DNA of 64,000 nt from Halomonas alkaliantarctica (GTDB taxonomy: Bacteria > Pseudomonadota > Gammaproteobacteria > Pseudomonadales > Halomonadaceae), in the NCBI RefSeq assembly GCF_029854215.1, contig NZ_CP122961.1, positions 248,001 through 312,000 of the forward strand. Reading direction: 5' to 3'. Below, piece after piece: positions 19,448-28,404 of this stretch. The notes beneath the pieces were generated by a model. It saw only the letters and a program-made list of their open reading frames with translations, searched no databases and had not been told where the DNA came from. Positions within the stretch are counted from its first letter, which is position 1; each line of letters opens with the position of its first letter. The position numbers and the translations under genes were made by a program.

Positions 19448-20832
19448 GTCGACTCAATTCGGTTTGGCCCGAACGTTGGGTAAGGCGCTGGGCAAAGCGC
19501 TCCATAAGCTTGCGGCTACTGCTGGCGGTGCTAGTGATGATAGGGCTGGCGCTGCCCGTTGCGGGGACGCTGCTTTCCCACCACTACCACGCCGCCGCAA
19601 CTCAAGCCTTCGACGAGCGGTTGGGTGCCACCCTCAACGTCATTATGGCGGGCGTTACTTACGACCGCATAGAGCAGCAGCTTGTCCACGACAGGGCGCT
19701 GGGCGACCCGCGTTTTGATAATGTCTACTCCGGCTGGTACTGGCAAATCACCGATGGCGAGCAGCATACGTTGGCCTCGCGCTCGCTGTGGGATCAGCGC
19801 CTGCCGGTGATCGATAGCGACATCCTTAGCGCCCGCTCGATACCCGGCCCCCGGGGGCAATCGCTTCGCGTGGTAGAGCGTGATATCTATTTGGCGCCAT
19901 TAGAAGCACCGCTACATATTAGCGTCGCCGCCCGGGATGATGTGTTGGCCCGCGATATTGGCGAATTTCAACGCCTGCTGTGGGGCGGTTTAGTGGGTTT
20001 AGGCGTTCTGCTACTCGGCGTGTTGGCGCTGCAGGTACGCTGGGGGCTAGCGCCGCTACGCCGCATGCACGCCAACCTGCATGAGGTGGAGCAGGGGAGC
20101 GCTGAACAGTTAGATACCCGCTTGCCTGATGAGCTGGCGACGCTTGCAGCCTCAATGAACGCGGTGCTGGCTCGCGACCAGCGCTTGATCGAGCGTGGCC
20201 GCCATACCGCGGGCAACCTGGCCCATGCGCTGAAAACCCCGCTGAGCGTGATGCGCCTGCAGCTACGCCAACTGCCGGAAGCGAACCGCGCCGCCTGGGA
20301 GGTTGAGCTAGAGCGCGTGGATAGCGCGGTACGTCATCATTTGGCACGCGCTTCAGCGGCGGGCGAAGGCGTACGCTTTGCGCCGATTGATTTACACGCC
20401 ACCCTAGCGCCGCTGCTCAACGGGCTTTCCAGGCTTGCCCAGCGGCGTGGCATTGAGCTTCGCCAAACCTGGGCGGGCGACGTTAAGGTGCATATGGATG
20501 GGCAGGATATCCAAGAGCTGGTGGGCAACGTCATGGACAATGCGCTGCGCTGGGCAGATAGCGATGTGCAGTTACAGGTAGAGAGGGACGAGGAGCTGTT
20601 AACCTTGACCGTTAGCGACGATGGCCCTGGCATGTCAGAAGACGAGTGCCAGCAGGCGGTGCAGCGCGGTAAACGTTTGGATGAACAGCGCTCGGGCAGT
20701 GGCCTGGGTTTGGCGATTGTGACAGACCTTGTCGCCCTGTACAGCGGCCAACTGCACCTTAGCCGCGCCAGCACAGGCGGGTTGAAAGTGGTAGTGGAAT
20801 TGCCCGTCATAGCGCGTAATCCTCTTGCATAA
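19444..20832 (+). CDS. PhoQ-type sensor histidine kinase
   Basis: A 462-residue membrane kinase paired with the regulator above. Transmembrane segments lie at about 23-44 and 178-198, with a periplasmic sensor of about 130 residues between them, then HAMP. The H-box AHALKTPLSVM has phospho-acceptor His261, and the ATPase domain has DNALRW, DDGPGM and GSGLGLAIV. The H-box form HALKTPL is that of PhoQ-like kinases. I start at 19444, not the upstream ATG at 19381, because of the ATGA overlap with the regulator. The signal (divalent cations, envelope stress) is not determined. Confidence 0.92.
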   Translation: MSRLNSVWPERWVRRWAKRSISLRLLLAVLVMIGLALPVAGTLLSHHYHAAATQAFDERLGATLNVIMAGVTYDRIEQQLVHDRALGDPRFDNVYSGWYWQITDGEQHTLASRSLWDQRLPVIDSDILSARSIPGPRGQSLRVVERDIYLAPLEAPLHISVAARDDVLARDIGEFQRLLWGGLVGLGVLLLGVLALQVRWGLAPLRRMHANLHEVEQGSAEQLDTRLPDELATLAASMNAVLARDQRLIERGRHTAGNLAHALKTPLSVMRLQLRQLPEANRAAWEVELERVDSAVRHHLARASAAGEGVRFAPIDLHATLAPLLNGLSRLAQRRGIELRQTWAGDVKVHMDGQDIQELVGNVMDNALRWADSDVQLQVERDEELLTLTVSDDGPGMSEDECQQAVQRGKRLDEQRSGSGLGLAIVTDLVALYSGQLHLSRASTGGLKVVVELPVIARNPLA

Positions 20833-20851
20833 CTAATGGAGACCGCACCGA

Positions 20852-22771
20852 ATGAATCGCACAGATACGCTGCCCGATATAGTCGCCGGTCCCCTGTTAA
20901 GGCGCATCAGCACGACTCGGCTGGTACTGTGGCTAGTCGCCACTCGGCCACTAAACATGACCTTGGTGCTACGCCCCGGGCACGCCGATAGCCAGTCGAT
21001 CGGCTTAGCGCACCACCAGCAGTGCATTGCCATCGGCCAGCGGGCCTTTATCTACCTGATCGATTGTGAGCTTGAGTCAGCGCTGCCTTGCGATGAGCGC
21101 ATCGAGTACGACCTGCAGGTGGAAACCCTGCAGGGCGAGTGGCGCTCTTTACCCGAGTGGGCGCCGTGGCTTTGTTATGACGGCGCCACCTATCCCGCCT
21201 TTGTGATTGCCTCGCGGCATCACCGCCTGATGCATGGCTCCTGCCGCAAGCCTCATCACGACAGTGCCGATGGCCTGGTGCGCGCCGATAGCTGGCTTGC
21301 CGAGCAGCAGTCAGCACCCACCGAGTGGCCCGCTTGGCTGCTGATGACCGGAGACCAGGTGTACGCCGACGACGTGGCCGGGCCAATGCTACGCGCCGTG
21401 CATGCGTTGATTGAGCGATTAGGGCTGGTGGATGAGTGGCTGGAAGGCGCGACTGTCGATGATAGTCAGGCGCTCTACCGCTCGCCGTATAGCTACTACC
21501 GGCGTGCTGAACTGTTGCCGGATGTGACTAGCAACACGGCCCTGCGCGAACGCTTCTTCGGCGGCGTCAAAAAGCCCGTGTTTACCTCGGCGAATGCCCA
21601 TAATCACTTGATGACACTGGCCGAAATGCTCGCCATGTACTGCCTTGTTTGGTCGCCGACGCCCTGGCAAGTCATTGCGCCAACGCCGCCTGATTTAGAT
21701 GACAAAGATGCCGAGTTGTATCGTCAGGAGCAGGCGGTGATCGATGACTTTGTTGCGGGTTTGCCCCAGTGCGCGCGACTGATGGCGCATCTGCCCAGCT
21801 TGATGATCTTCGACGACCACGATGTCACCGACGACTGGAACCTGACCGCCGACTGGGAGCGTGCCGCTTACGGCAACCCGTTCTCTAAACGCATTATCGG
21901 TAATGCCCTGGTGGCCTATCTGCTTTGCCAGGCTTGGGGTAACGACCCGGATAAGCTGAACCCGTTAGTCCATCACGCTTCGACCCTGCTGGGCGATGGC
22001 GACCAATCGCTAGCGTGCGCTGAACAGGATGGGTTGATTGAGCGGCTGCTGCGCTTTCAGGGCTGGGAGTTTCAGGTGCCCGGCACCCCCACACTGATTG
22101 TGCTGGATACCCGCACCCGACGCTGGCGCAGCGAACGCAGCCCGCACCGGCCTTCGGGCTTGATGGACTGGGAAGCGCTAATGGAGATGCAGCAGGCGCT
22201 TATGGGCGCCAAAAGTGCGGTGATTGTCTCCCCCGCGCCGATGTTTGGCGTCAAGTTGATAGAGGGAATCCAAAAGCTGTTTACCCTCGCCGGTAAGCCG
22301 CTGGTGGTGGATGCCGAAAACTGGATGGCCCATAGGGGTGCGGCCAATACGCTGCTGCAGATTTGGCGGCACTCCAAAACCCCCGGCAACTACGTCATTT
22401 TGTCTGGCGACGTGCACTACTCGTTTGTCTACGACATTGTGGTGCGCCATCAGCGGCGTGCCCCTTATCTGTGGCAGATCACCTCCAGCGGAATCAAAAA
22501 CACCTTTCCCAAAGACCTGCTCAATACCTTTGACCGGCTCAATCGCTGGCTCTACGCGCCATGGTCGCCGCTGAATTGGTTCACCAAGCGCCGCAAGCTA
22601 AGCGTTCACCCCCGCGACCCTGATCGTGCAAGTGCTGGCGAACGGCTGTGGAACGGCAGCGGTATTGGTTTAGTAACGCTTGATGAGAAGGGCCACCCAA
22701 TCGATATCCGCCAGCTCGACGCCGACGGCAGTGAGGTGGTCTTTCCAGCGCGGAATAAGCCGCTCACTTGA
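20852..22771 (+). CDS. PhoD-like metallophosphatase
   Basis: A 639-residue protein with the metal-binding motifs of PhoD-type alkaline phosphatases/phosphodiesterases: HGSCRKP (128-134), TGDQVYADD (166-174), FDDHDVTDDW (320-329) and SGDVHYSF (518-525). Unlike classical secreted PhoD there is no Tat or Sec signal peptide, so it is probably cytoplasmic; this larger, leaderless type is widespread and poorly studied. It starts 19 bases after the sensor kinase, in the same direction, and so probably belongs to that operon. The substrate is unknown (phosphodiesters are likely). Confidence 0.85.
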   Translation: MNRTDTLPDIVAGPLLRRISTTRLVLWLVATRPLNMTLVLRPGHADSQSIGLAHHQQCIAIGQRAFIYLIDCELESALPCDERIEYDLQVETLQGEWRSLPEWAPWLCYDGATYPAFVIASRHHRLMHGSCRKPHHDSADGLVRADSWLAEQQSAPTEWPAWLLMTGDQVYADDVAGPMLRAVHALIERLGLVDEWLEGATVDDSQALYRSPYSYYRRAELLPDVTSNTALRERFFGGVKKPVFTSANAHNHLMTLAEMLAMYCLVWSPTPWQVIAPTPPDLDDKDAELYRQEQAVIDDFVAGLPQCARLMAHLPSLMIFDDHDVTDDWNLTADWERAAYGNPFSKRIIGNALVAYLLCQAWGNDPDKLNPLVHHASTLLGDGDQSLACAEQDGLIERLLRFQGWEFQVPGTPTLIVLDTRTRRWRSERSPHRPSGLMDWEALMEMQQALMGAKSAVIVSPAPMFGVKLIEGIQKLFTLAGKPLVVDAENWMAHRGAANTLLQIWRHSKTPGNYVILSGDVHYSFVYDIVVRHQRRAPYLWQITSSGIKNTFPKDLLNTFDRLNRWLYAPWSPLNWFTKRRKLSVHPRDPDRASAGERLWNGSGIGLVTLDEKGHPIDIRQLDADGSEVVFPARNKPLT

Positions 22772-22795
22772 TTTTAAATTAGCGCCAACTGCCTG

Positions 22796-22826
22796 ACGTC
22801 ACTGGTGTTTGTCATGATAGCGTCAC
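22796..22826 (+). promoter_or_regulatory. Pho-box-like TGTCA repeats before the EAL-CBS-GGDEF gene
   Basis: ACGTCAC (22796-22802), TTGTCAT (22809-22815) and GCGTCAC (22820-22826) are direct repeats; the last two start 11 bases apart with a 4-base spacer, as in a PhoB site. GCGTCA is also mirrored by TGACGC at 22832-22837. The site is about 100 bases before the ATG at 22930. Confidence 0.5.
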
Positions 22827-22929
22827 AAAAATGACGCACGCTTGCAGCTTACCAACAATCTCCAGGGAAGGTGACACATCATAGGCACCACCGCTGGTTA
22901 TTAGGGTGGCAGAATAGGGCAGCAGGCAA

Positions 22930-24687
22930 ATGACCGCACAAGAAGCGCAGTGGTTGAAAAAGATTATTGCAACAGAAGAGTTGCATGTGCTCTTTCAGCC
23001 CATTGTGGATGCCAGTCAGCAGGCAATCTATGGCTACGAAGCGCTGATTCGTGGGCCGAAAACGTCACCACTTCACTCGCCGTTACGCCTGTTTGAAGTA
23101 GCCACCCAGGCCGGAAAGCTGGTGGAGTTAGATATCCTCTGCCGGCGCTTGGCCATCAACCGCTTTGCTGAGCTCGAACTACCCGGCCTGCTGTTTCTTA
23201 ACGTGATGCCGCTGACCATCGTCGAGCGTGATTTTCGCGAAGGCTTAACGCTTGGCTTTATTCGTGACAGCGGCTTGCCCCCAGAGCGGGTGGTGATTGA
23301 ACTCACCGAACACGTGCCAATCCACGACTATGAGCTAATGCGCCAGGCGGTGGCTCACTATCGCACCATGGGCTTTCAGGTAGCGCTGGATGATCTCGGC
23401 GCTGGGCACTCAAGCCTGCGTCACTGGTCAGAGCTGCGCCCCGATTTCGTTAAGCTCGACCGGCACTTTATCTCCGGCATCGACCAGGATCCTGCCAAGC
23501 GAGAATTCTTGCGCTCGATTCTCGACGTGGCCCGCAGCCTGGACTGCCAAGTCATCGCCGAAGGGGTGGAGACCGCCGCAGAGCATCTCTGCTTGTGGGA
23601 GCTTGACCGCGGGCTCGCACTGCTGCAAGGCTTCTATTTCGCCCGACCCAACCAACAGCCGCCTTTAGAACTCAACATGGTGCTACCGGCGACTACCCAA
23701 TTAAGAAGCCCTGCCGGGCGCACCGCGCGCTCGATTTTGCGGGCGATCGCTCCCATCACGACAGATTGCGCAGTGCCTTATCTCTCTGATCGATTTCGCC
23801 AACAGCCTAGCTTGCGTTGTGTGGCCGTGCTGGAAAATGGTAAGCCTGTGGCGGTGGTGCGACGCAATGCGTTTTTAACCCTGTTTACCAATCCCTATAG
23901 CCATGCGCTGTATGCCAAACGCCGCGTACTGGACGTGGCTGATGCCCGCATGCTGGTAGCCGAAGCGGATACCCCGCTTGAGATCTTGAGTCAGAAGTTG
24001 ACCGACAGCCGGGATATTGAGCAGGAGGACTTTGTCATCGTAAACGCCAACGGTGACTACCTGGGGATGGGCAATATCGTTGACCTGTTGCGCGAGATTA
24101 CCGCGATTCAGGTGCGCCAAGCGCGGCACGCCAACCCGCTGACCGGCCTGCCGGGCAATATTCTGATTAATGAAACCCTGGCCAGCTACTTGGCTGCCGA
24201 GCGGGGATTTGCCGCCGCCTACGTTGATTTGGATAACTTTAAAGCCTTCAACGATGCTTATGGCTACGCCCGAGGTGACCACATCATTATTTCGCTATCG
24301 CGGCTGCTGCAGGCGCAGGTAGAGAACGTCGGGGGCTTTATCGGCCATATTGGCGGTGATGATTTTATGATGTTGCTGCCGCTTGAACACTGGGAAGGGG
24401 TTTGTCAGCAAATTCTGCACTCATTCGAAGTGATGGCGCCGGGCTTCTATGAAGAGGTTGACCGCCTTCAGGGCGGGATTTACATCGAAAACCGGCAAAA
24501 TAACGTGACATTTTTCCCGTTCGTTAGCGTCTCGATTGCTGTGAAGCCCATCTCTGAGGCAACCAGCACTCAATCGCTGGATATTGCAGGCGAGCTTTCC
24601 GAACTGAAGCATCAGGCCAAAAAAATCCCTGGCAACAGTCTGTTTGTAGAGCGCCGCGGTCATGAAGCCTCTCAATCCGTACATTAA
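22930..24687 (+). CDS. EAL-CBS-GGDEF c-di-GMP turnover protein
   Basis: A 585-residue soluble protein with the domains in reverse of the usual order. An EAL phosphodiesterase domain (about 1-245) has EAL at 37-39, Asn91, Glu124, Asp154-Asp155, Lys175, Glu211 and Gln233 all present, so hydrolysis of c-di-GMP is likely. A CBS-like region (about 270-395) may bind a nucleotide. The C-terminal GGDEF domain (about 400-575) has GGDDF (475-479) rather than GG(D/E)EF and no RxxD inhibition site, so cyclase activity is doubtful. It lies between the PhoD-like gene and the phn transporter and is preceded by Pho-box-like repeats. Confidence 0.88.
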   Translation: MTAQEAQWLKKIIATEELHVLFQPIVDASQQAIYGYEALIRGPKTSPLHSPLRLFEVATQAGKLVELDILCRRLAINRFAELELPGLLFLNVMPLTIVERDFREGLTLGFIRDSGLPPERVVIELTEHVPIHDYELMRQAVAHYRTMGFQVALDDLGAGHSSLRHWSELRPDFVKLDRHFISGIDQDPAKREFLRSILDVARSLDCQVIAEGVETAAEHLCLWELDRGLALLQGFYFARPNQQPPLELNMVLPATTQLRSPAGRTARSILRAIAPITTDCAVPYLSDRFRQQPSLRCVAVLENGKPVAVVRRNAFLTLFTNPYSHALYAKRRVLDVADARMLVAEADTPLEILSQKLTDSRDIEQEDFVIVNANGDYLGMGNIVDLLREITAIQVRQARHANPLTGLPGNILINETLASYLAAERGFAAAYVDLDNFKAFNDAYGYARGDHIIISLSRLLQAQVENVGGFIGHIGGDDFMMLLPLEHWEGVCQQILHSFEVMAPGFYEEVDRLQGGIYIENRQNNVTFFPFVSVSIAVKPISEATSTQSLDIAGELSELKHQAKKIPGNSLFVERRGHEASQSVH

Positions 24688-24701
24688 TACCTTTCGTTAA
24701 A

Positions 24702-24765
24702 ACGTCACGAAGTGGTCACATAAGTGCCCCATTTCTGTCACTCGAAGTCGTCAGGATGTTGTCAT
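24702..24765 (+). promoter_or_regulatory. Array of Pho-box-like TGTCA repeats before phnD
   Basis: Five 7-mers read in the same direction: ACGTCAC (24702), TGGTCAC (24713), CTGTCAC (24735), TCGTCAG (24748) and TTGTCAT (24759). Spacings are 11, 22, 13 and 11 bases, so two pairs fit the 7+4+7 PhoB dimer site. The last ends 25 bases before the phnD ATG. The downstream spacing pattern 13+11 is the same as at 22796-22826. Confidence 0.6.
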
Positions 24766-24790
24766 CTTCTAATAACGCTACAGGTGACCC

Positions 24791-25756
24791 ATGCAGACAT
24801 TATCCTTTTCCCGCACGTTAATTAGCGCCGCCGTTGCCAGTACTTTCGCTTTAGTCGCGGTGAGCGCCTCAGCGGATCTTTCATCGCGCTATGTGGATAA
24901 CGATGGCGATATGGTCGCCGATGTTCCCAGCGATGAGTCTCAGTGGGTGGATCCGGATACCTTGGTGTTTGCCTATACGCCGGTTGAAGATCCAGCGGTT
25001 TACGCTGATGTCTGGTCTGACTTTTTGGATCACCTGAGCGAAGCGACCGGCAAAAAAGTGCAGTTCTTTCCGGTGCAGTCCAACGCTGCCCAGCAGGAAG
25101 CACTGCGCGCTGGCCGTCTCCACGTAGCCGGTTTCAATACCGGTGGCGTACCGGTCGCGGTTAACTGCGGTGGCTTTCGCCCCTTCGCCATGATGGCGGC
25201 GGAAGATGGCAGCTTTGGCTACGAGATGGAGATCATCACCTACCCAGGAAGCGGCATTGAAGCCGTTGAAGACTTGCAGGGTCGCCAGCTAGCGTTTACC
25301 TCCGAGACTTCCAACTCTGGCTTCCGCGCCCCGTCGGCGTTGCTGCGTTCTGAGTACGGCATGGAAGCGGGCGAAGATTTCGAGACCGCTTTTTCGGGCT
25401 CCCACGACAACTCCATTCTCGGCGTGGTCAACGAAGACTACGACGCCGCGGCGATTGCTAACTCCGTGGGCAAGCGAATGATTTCCCGCGGCGTGGTTAA
25501 CGAAGGTGATTACGACATTATCTACACTTCACAAACCTTCCCCACCACCGCCTACGGGCTGGCGAATAACCTGAACCCGGAGCTTGCCGAGAAAATTCAG
25601 GATGCATTTTTCAGCTACGACTGGGAAGGCACTGCCCTTGAGTCGGAATTCGCCAACTCCGGTGAAGCACAGTTTATTCCGATTACCTATCAGGACAACT
25701 GGGCGGTTATTCGCACTATCGCTGACGCCAACGGCGTGACCTACGACTGCGATTAA
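24791..25756 (+). CDS. phnD: Phosphonate/phosphite/phosphate ABC transporter, periplasmic binding protein
   Basis: A 321-residue periplasmic binding protein. A signal peptide ends near residue 28 (SASA), then LVFAYTPVEDPAVYADVWSD, ATGKKVQFF and LQGRQLAFTSETSNSGFRAPSALL, the core sequences of PhnD/PtxB-family proteins (PF12974). It delivers phosphonate, phosphite or phosphate to the PhnCEE transporter encoded next. No C-P lyase or phosphite dehydrogenase gene is in the window, so the true ligand is open. A 13-bp hairpin follows the gene. Confidence 0.88.
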   Translation: MQTLSFSRTLISAAVASTFALVAVSASADLSSRYVDNDGDMVADVPSDESQWVDPDTLVFAYTPVEDPAVYADVWSDFLDHLSEATGKKVQFFPVQSNAAQQEALRAGRLHVAGFNTGGVPVAVNCGGFRPFAMMAAEDGSFGYEMEIITYPGSGIEAVEDLQGRQLAFTSETSNSGFRAPSALLRSEYGMEAGEDFETAFSGSHDNSILGVVNEDYDAAAIANSVGKRMISRGVVNEGDYDIIYTSQTFPTTAYGLANNLNPELAEKIQDAFFSYDWEGTALESEFANSGEAQFIPITYQDNWAVIRTIADANGVTYDCD

Positions 25757-25778
25757 CCTTGTAGGCAGCAGGCTTTGT

Positions 25779-25808
25779 ACGGCCAGGAAGGCTACCCTTT
25801 CTGGCCGT
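25779..25808 (+). promoter_or_regulatory. Intergenic hairpin between phnD and phnC
   Basis: ACGGCCAGGAAGG (25779-25791) pairs with CCTTTCTGGCCGT (25796-25808) over 13 bp with one G-U and a CTAC loop, followed by TTTAG. Such hairpins after binding-protein genes usually stabilise or partly terminate the message so that the binding protein is made in excess. Confidence 0.65.
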
Positions 25809-25833
25809 TTAGTTATGTATACGAGGTAGGAAA

Positions 25834-26694
25834 ATGTTGACACTAAGCGGTGTAGGTAAGCGCTACCCAACCGGGGATCGGGCGCTTACCGATATTGAAC
25901 TCACGCTGCCTAAAGGCCAAGTGATGGCGCTGATTGGCCCCTCTGGCGCGGGTAAAAGCACGCTAATTCGCTGTGTGAACCGGCTGGTTGAGCCTACCCA
26001 GGGTAGTATTCGTCTGGACGGCACGGAGCTGACTAAGCTCTCGGGGCATAAGCTGCGTCACGCCCGCCGCTCCATGGGGATGATTTTCCAGGAGTATGCG
26101 TTGGTAGACCGCTTAACCGTGATGGAGAACGTGCTCTCTGGTCAGCTTGGTTGCGTGGGCTTTTGGCGCAGTTTCCTGCGCCGCTATCCGCAGGAGGCCG
26201 TGGTTGAAGCCTTTCGCTTGTTGGAGCGGGTAGGGCTGCCGCATGCTATTGATAAACGTGCCGATGCCCTGTCTGGCGGCCAACGCCAACGGGTGGGTAT
26301 CGCCAGGGCGCTCCTGCAAAGTCCTAAGCTGTTGCTGGTTGACGAGCCGACCGCCAGTCTCGACCCGAAAACCTCCCGCCAGATCATGCGCTTGATTCGC
26401 GAACTATGCGCAGAGCGCGAGTTGGCGGCGATCATCAATATCCACGACGTAGCGCTGGCCCAGCAGTTTGCTGACCGCATTGTCGGCCTGCGGGCGGGTG
26501 AGATCGTCTTTGATGGTCTTCCCAGCGAACTCACCAGTGAGATCCTCACAACGATCTACGGTGAAGAGGATTGGGATACCACGCCTGAACCAATGAATGA
26601 TGAAGTCAGCAGAAAAGAGGCGACTAACACTGATCCGGTTAATCCTCCTTACGCGCGGGTGATGTCGTCATTTGAAGCGGGAGCGGCACGATGA
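25834..26694 (+). CDS. phnC: Phosphonate-type ABC transporter ATPase
   Basis: A 286-residue ABC ATPase with Walker [10 protein letters not shown] (about 33-41), a Q-loop in [12 protein letters not shown], signature [15 protein letters not shown] and Walker [14 protein letters not shown]. The [14 protein letters not shown] segment (here [10 protein letters not shown]) is typical of PhnC. The C-terminus has about 40 extra residues of low conservation. It overlaps the first permease gene by 4 bases, so translation is coupled. Confidence 0.92.
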   Translation: MLTLSGVGKRYPTGDRALTDIELTLPKGQVMALIGPSGAGKSTLIRCVNRLVEPTQGSIRLDGTELTKLSGHKLRHARRSMGMIFQEYALVDRLTVMENVLSGQLGCVGFWRSFLRRYPQEAVVEAFRLLERVGLPHAIDKRADALSGGQRQRVGIARALLQSPKLLLVDEPTASLDPKTSRQIMRLIRELCAERELAAIINIHDVALAQQFADRIVGLRAGEIVFDGLPSELTSEILTTIYGEEDWDTTPEPMNDEVSRKEATNTDPVNPPYARVMSSFEAGAAR

Positions 26695-27509
26695 GTGAGC
26701 AGGCACGCCAGCAGGCGGCGCAGCGCGGCGAGTGGCGGCGACTCCCACTGATCGAGAGTCCACGTTTACGCTGGGGGCTCGCCATCGGCGCGGTGGTGTA
26801 CCTCTTTCTAGCGCTTGCCTCGGTTGAGGTGAACTGGGCGCGGGTAGCGGAAGGCGCAGGCCGGGCGGTTAATTTTTTAGGCGCTTTTATGCAGCCTGAC
26901 TTTGTCAGTCGCTATGACGATATCGTCGCGGGCCTGCTGGAAAGTTTAACCATGACGCTCACCTCCACGGTATTGGGTGTGCTGCTGGCGATACCCGTGG
27001 GCTTAGGGGCGGCGCGTAATATTTCACCGCTACCGATCTACTTTGTGTGTCGCGCAATTATTGCCGTTTCGCGCACATTTCAAGAGATTATTATCGCCAT
27101 TCTATTTGTGGTGATGTTCGGCTTCGGGCCCTTTGCGGGCATGATCACCCTGGCCTTCGCGACGATTGGCTTTATGGCTAAGCTGCTGGCGGAAGATATC
27201 GAAGATTTGGATTGGCGTCAGGTAGAAGCGGTGCGCGCTACGGGCGCCAGTTGGTGGCAAACCATGAATCACGCCGTGCAGCCCCAGGTAATGCCGCGCT
27301 TGATCGGGCTTTCCATGTACCGTCTGGATATCAACTTCCGTGAGTCCTCGGTGATTGGCATTGTCGGTGCAGGCGGCATCGGCGCCACGCTAAACACCTC
27401 GCTGAGCCGCTATGAGTACGATACCTCCGCGGCAATTCTGTTGATCATCATCGCTATCGTGCTGCTGTGTGAATATAGCTCTAGCCACGTTCGTCGCTGG
27501 ACTCAGTAA
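26691..27509 (+). CDS. phnE: Phosphonate-type ABC transporter permease 1
   Basis: A 272-residue inner-membrane permease with about six hydrophobic segments and an EAA-type loop ([25 protein letters not shown]) that contacts the ATPase. The C-terminal [16 protein letters not shown] is a PhnE hallmark. It is paired with a second, related permease 30 bases downstream, giving a PhnCEE transporter with a heterodimeric channel. Confidence 0.9.
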   Translation: MSEQARQQAAQRGEWRRLPLIESPRLRWGLAIGAVVYLFLALASVEVNWARVAEGAGRAVNFLGAFMQPDFVSRYDDIVAGLLESLTMTLTSTVLGVLLAIPVGLGAARNISPLPIYFVCRAIIAVSRTFQEIIIAILFVVMFGFGPFAGMITLAFATIGFMAKLLAEDIEDLDWRQVEAVRATGASWWQTMNHAVQPQVMPRLIGLSMYRLDINFRESSVIGIVGAGGIGATLNTSLSRYEYDTSAAILLIIIAIVLLCEYSSSHVRRWTQ

Positions 27510-27539
27510 CCCCTGGCCCCGGAATTATGGAGAACCGTT

Positions 27540-28355
27540 ATGCCCGTATCGACTACATCTGAGGGTCAGCCGGTTTGGCGGCGGCGCACGACCCGTGCTC
27601 AATGGCTGCAGTACTTGGCTTGGCTGGCGGGTGTCAGCCTATTTCTGCTCTGCTGGAAGGTGATTTCCGACAACACTATGTGGGTATTTGTGGAAGATGC
27701 CGGTCGCCAGGGGGCGGATCTGATCAGCCGCATGACCCCTCCCGAGTGGCGCTACGCCAACGTGCTCTGGAAGCCCATGTGGGACACCCTCAATATCGCC
27801 ACTTTGGGCACCGCATTAGGGATTATGATGGCATTTCCGGTGGCATTTTTAGCTGCCCGCAATACCACGCCGCATCCGCTGGTGCGAAGCGCCGCCCTGA
27901 TCATCATCGTTTCATCGCGCTCCATCAACTCGCTGATTTGGGCGATGCTGTTGGTGACCATTCTTGGCCCTGGTGTGTTGGCGGGGATTATTGCCATTGC
28001 CCTGCGCTCCATCGGCTTTGTGGGCAAGCTGCTTTACGAAGCGATTGAGGAGATCCATCCCACGCCCGTTGAAGCGATTAGCGCTACCGGCGCTAGCCGC
28101 ATGCAGGTGATGAACTACGGTGTACTGCCCCAGGTGATGCCGGCGTTTGCAGGGATTAGCGTCTACCGTTGGGACATTAATATTCGCGAGTCGACGGTAT
28201 TAGGCTTGGTCGGCGCGGGCGGTATTGGCCTGCAGTTGAATGCCTCGATTAACAGCCTCGCCTGGGATCAGGTTAGCGTCATTTTTATTATGATTTTTGC
28301 CACCGTTCTGGTGTCGGAGTGGATTTCCGCACGTGTGCGTCACGCGATTCTCTAA
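27540..28355 (+). CDS. phnE: Phosphonate-type ABC transporter permease 2
   Basis: A 271-residue permease related to the preceding one: about six membrane segments, coupling loop VEAISATGASRMQVMNYGVLPQVMP and RESTVLGLVGAGGIG near the end. Two phnE genes in tandem suggest an ancient duplication, common in marine PhnCDEE systems. It has its own ribosome site (GGAG) before the ATG at 27540. Confidence 0.9.
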   Translation: MPVSTTSEGQPVWRRRTTRAQWLQYLAWLAGVSLFLLCWKVISDNTMWVFVEDAGRQGADLISRMTPPEWRYANVLWKPMWDTLNIATLGTALGIMMAFPVAFLAARNTTPHPLVRSAALIIIVSSRSINSLIWAMLLVTILGPGVLAGIIAIALRSIGFVGKLLYEAIEEIHPTPVEAISATGASRMQVMNYGVLPQVMPAFAGISVYRWDINIRESTVLGLVGAGGIGLQLNASINSLAWDQVSVIFIMIFATVLVSEWISARVRHAIL

Positions 28356-28404
28356 TCATCGTTTTCCTAATCTGCAAATTGCCTAGATCGGCGAGGTGAC
28401 TCCT

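Noticed and set aside
22820..22837. GCGTCA/TGACGC palindrome as a CRP-like site
   Set aside because: The half sites are not TGTGA and the 6-base spacing alone is not enough; it overlaps the Pho-box-like repeats.
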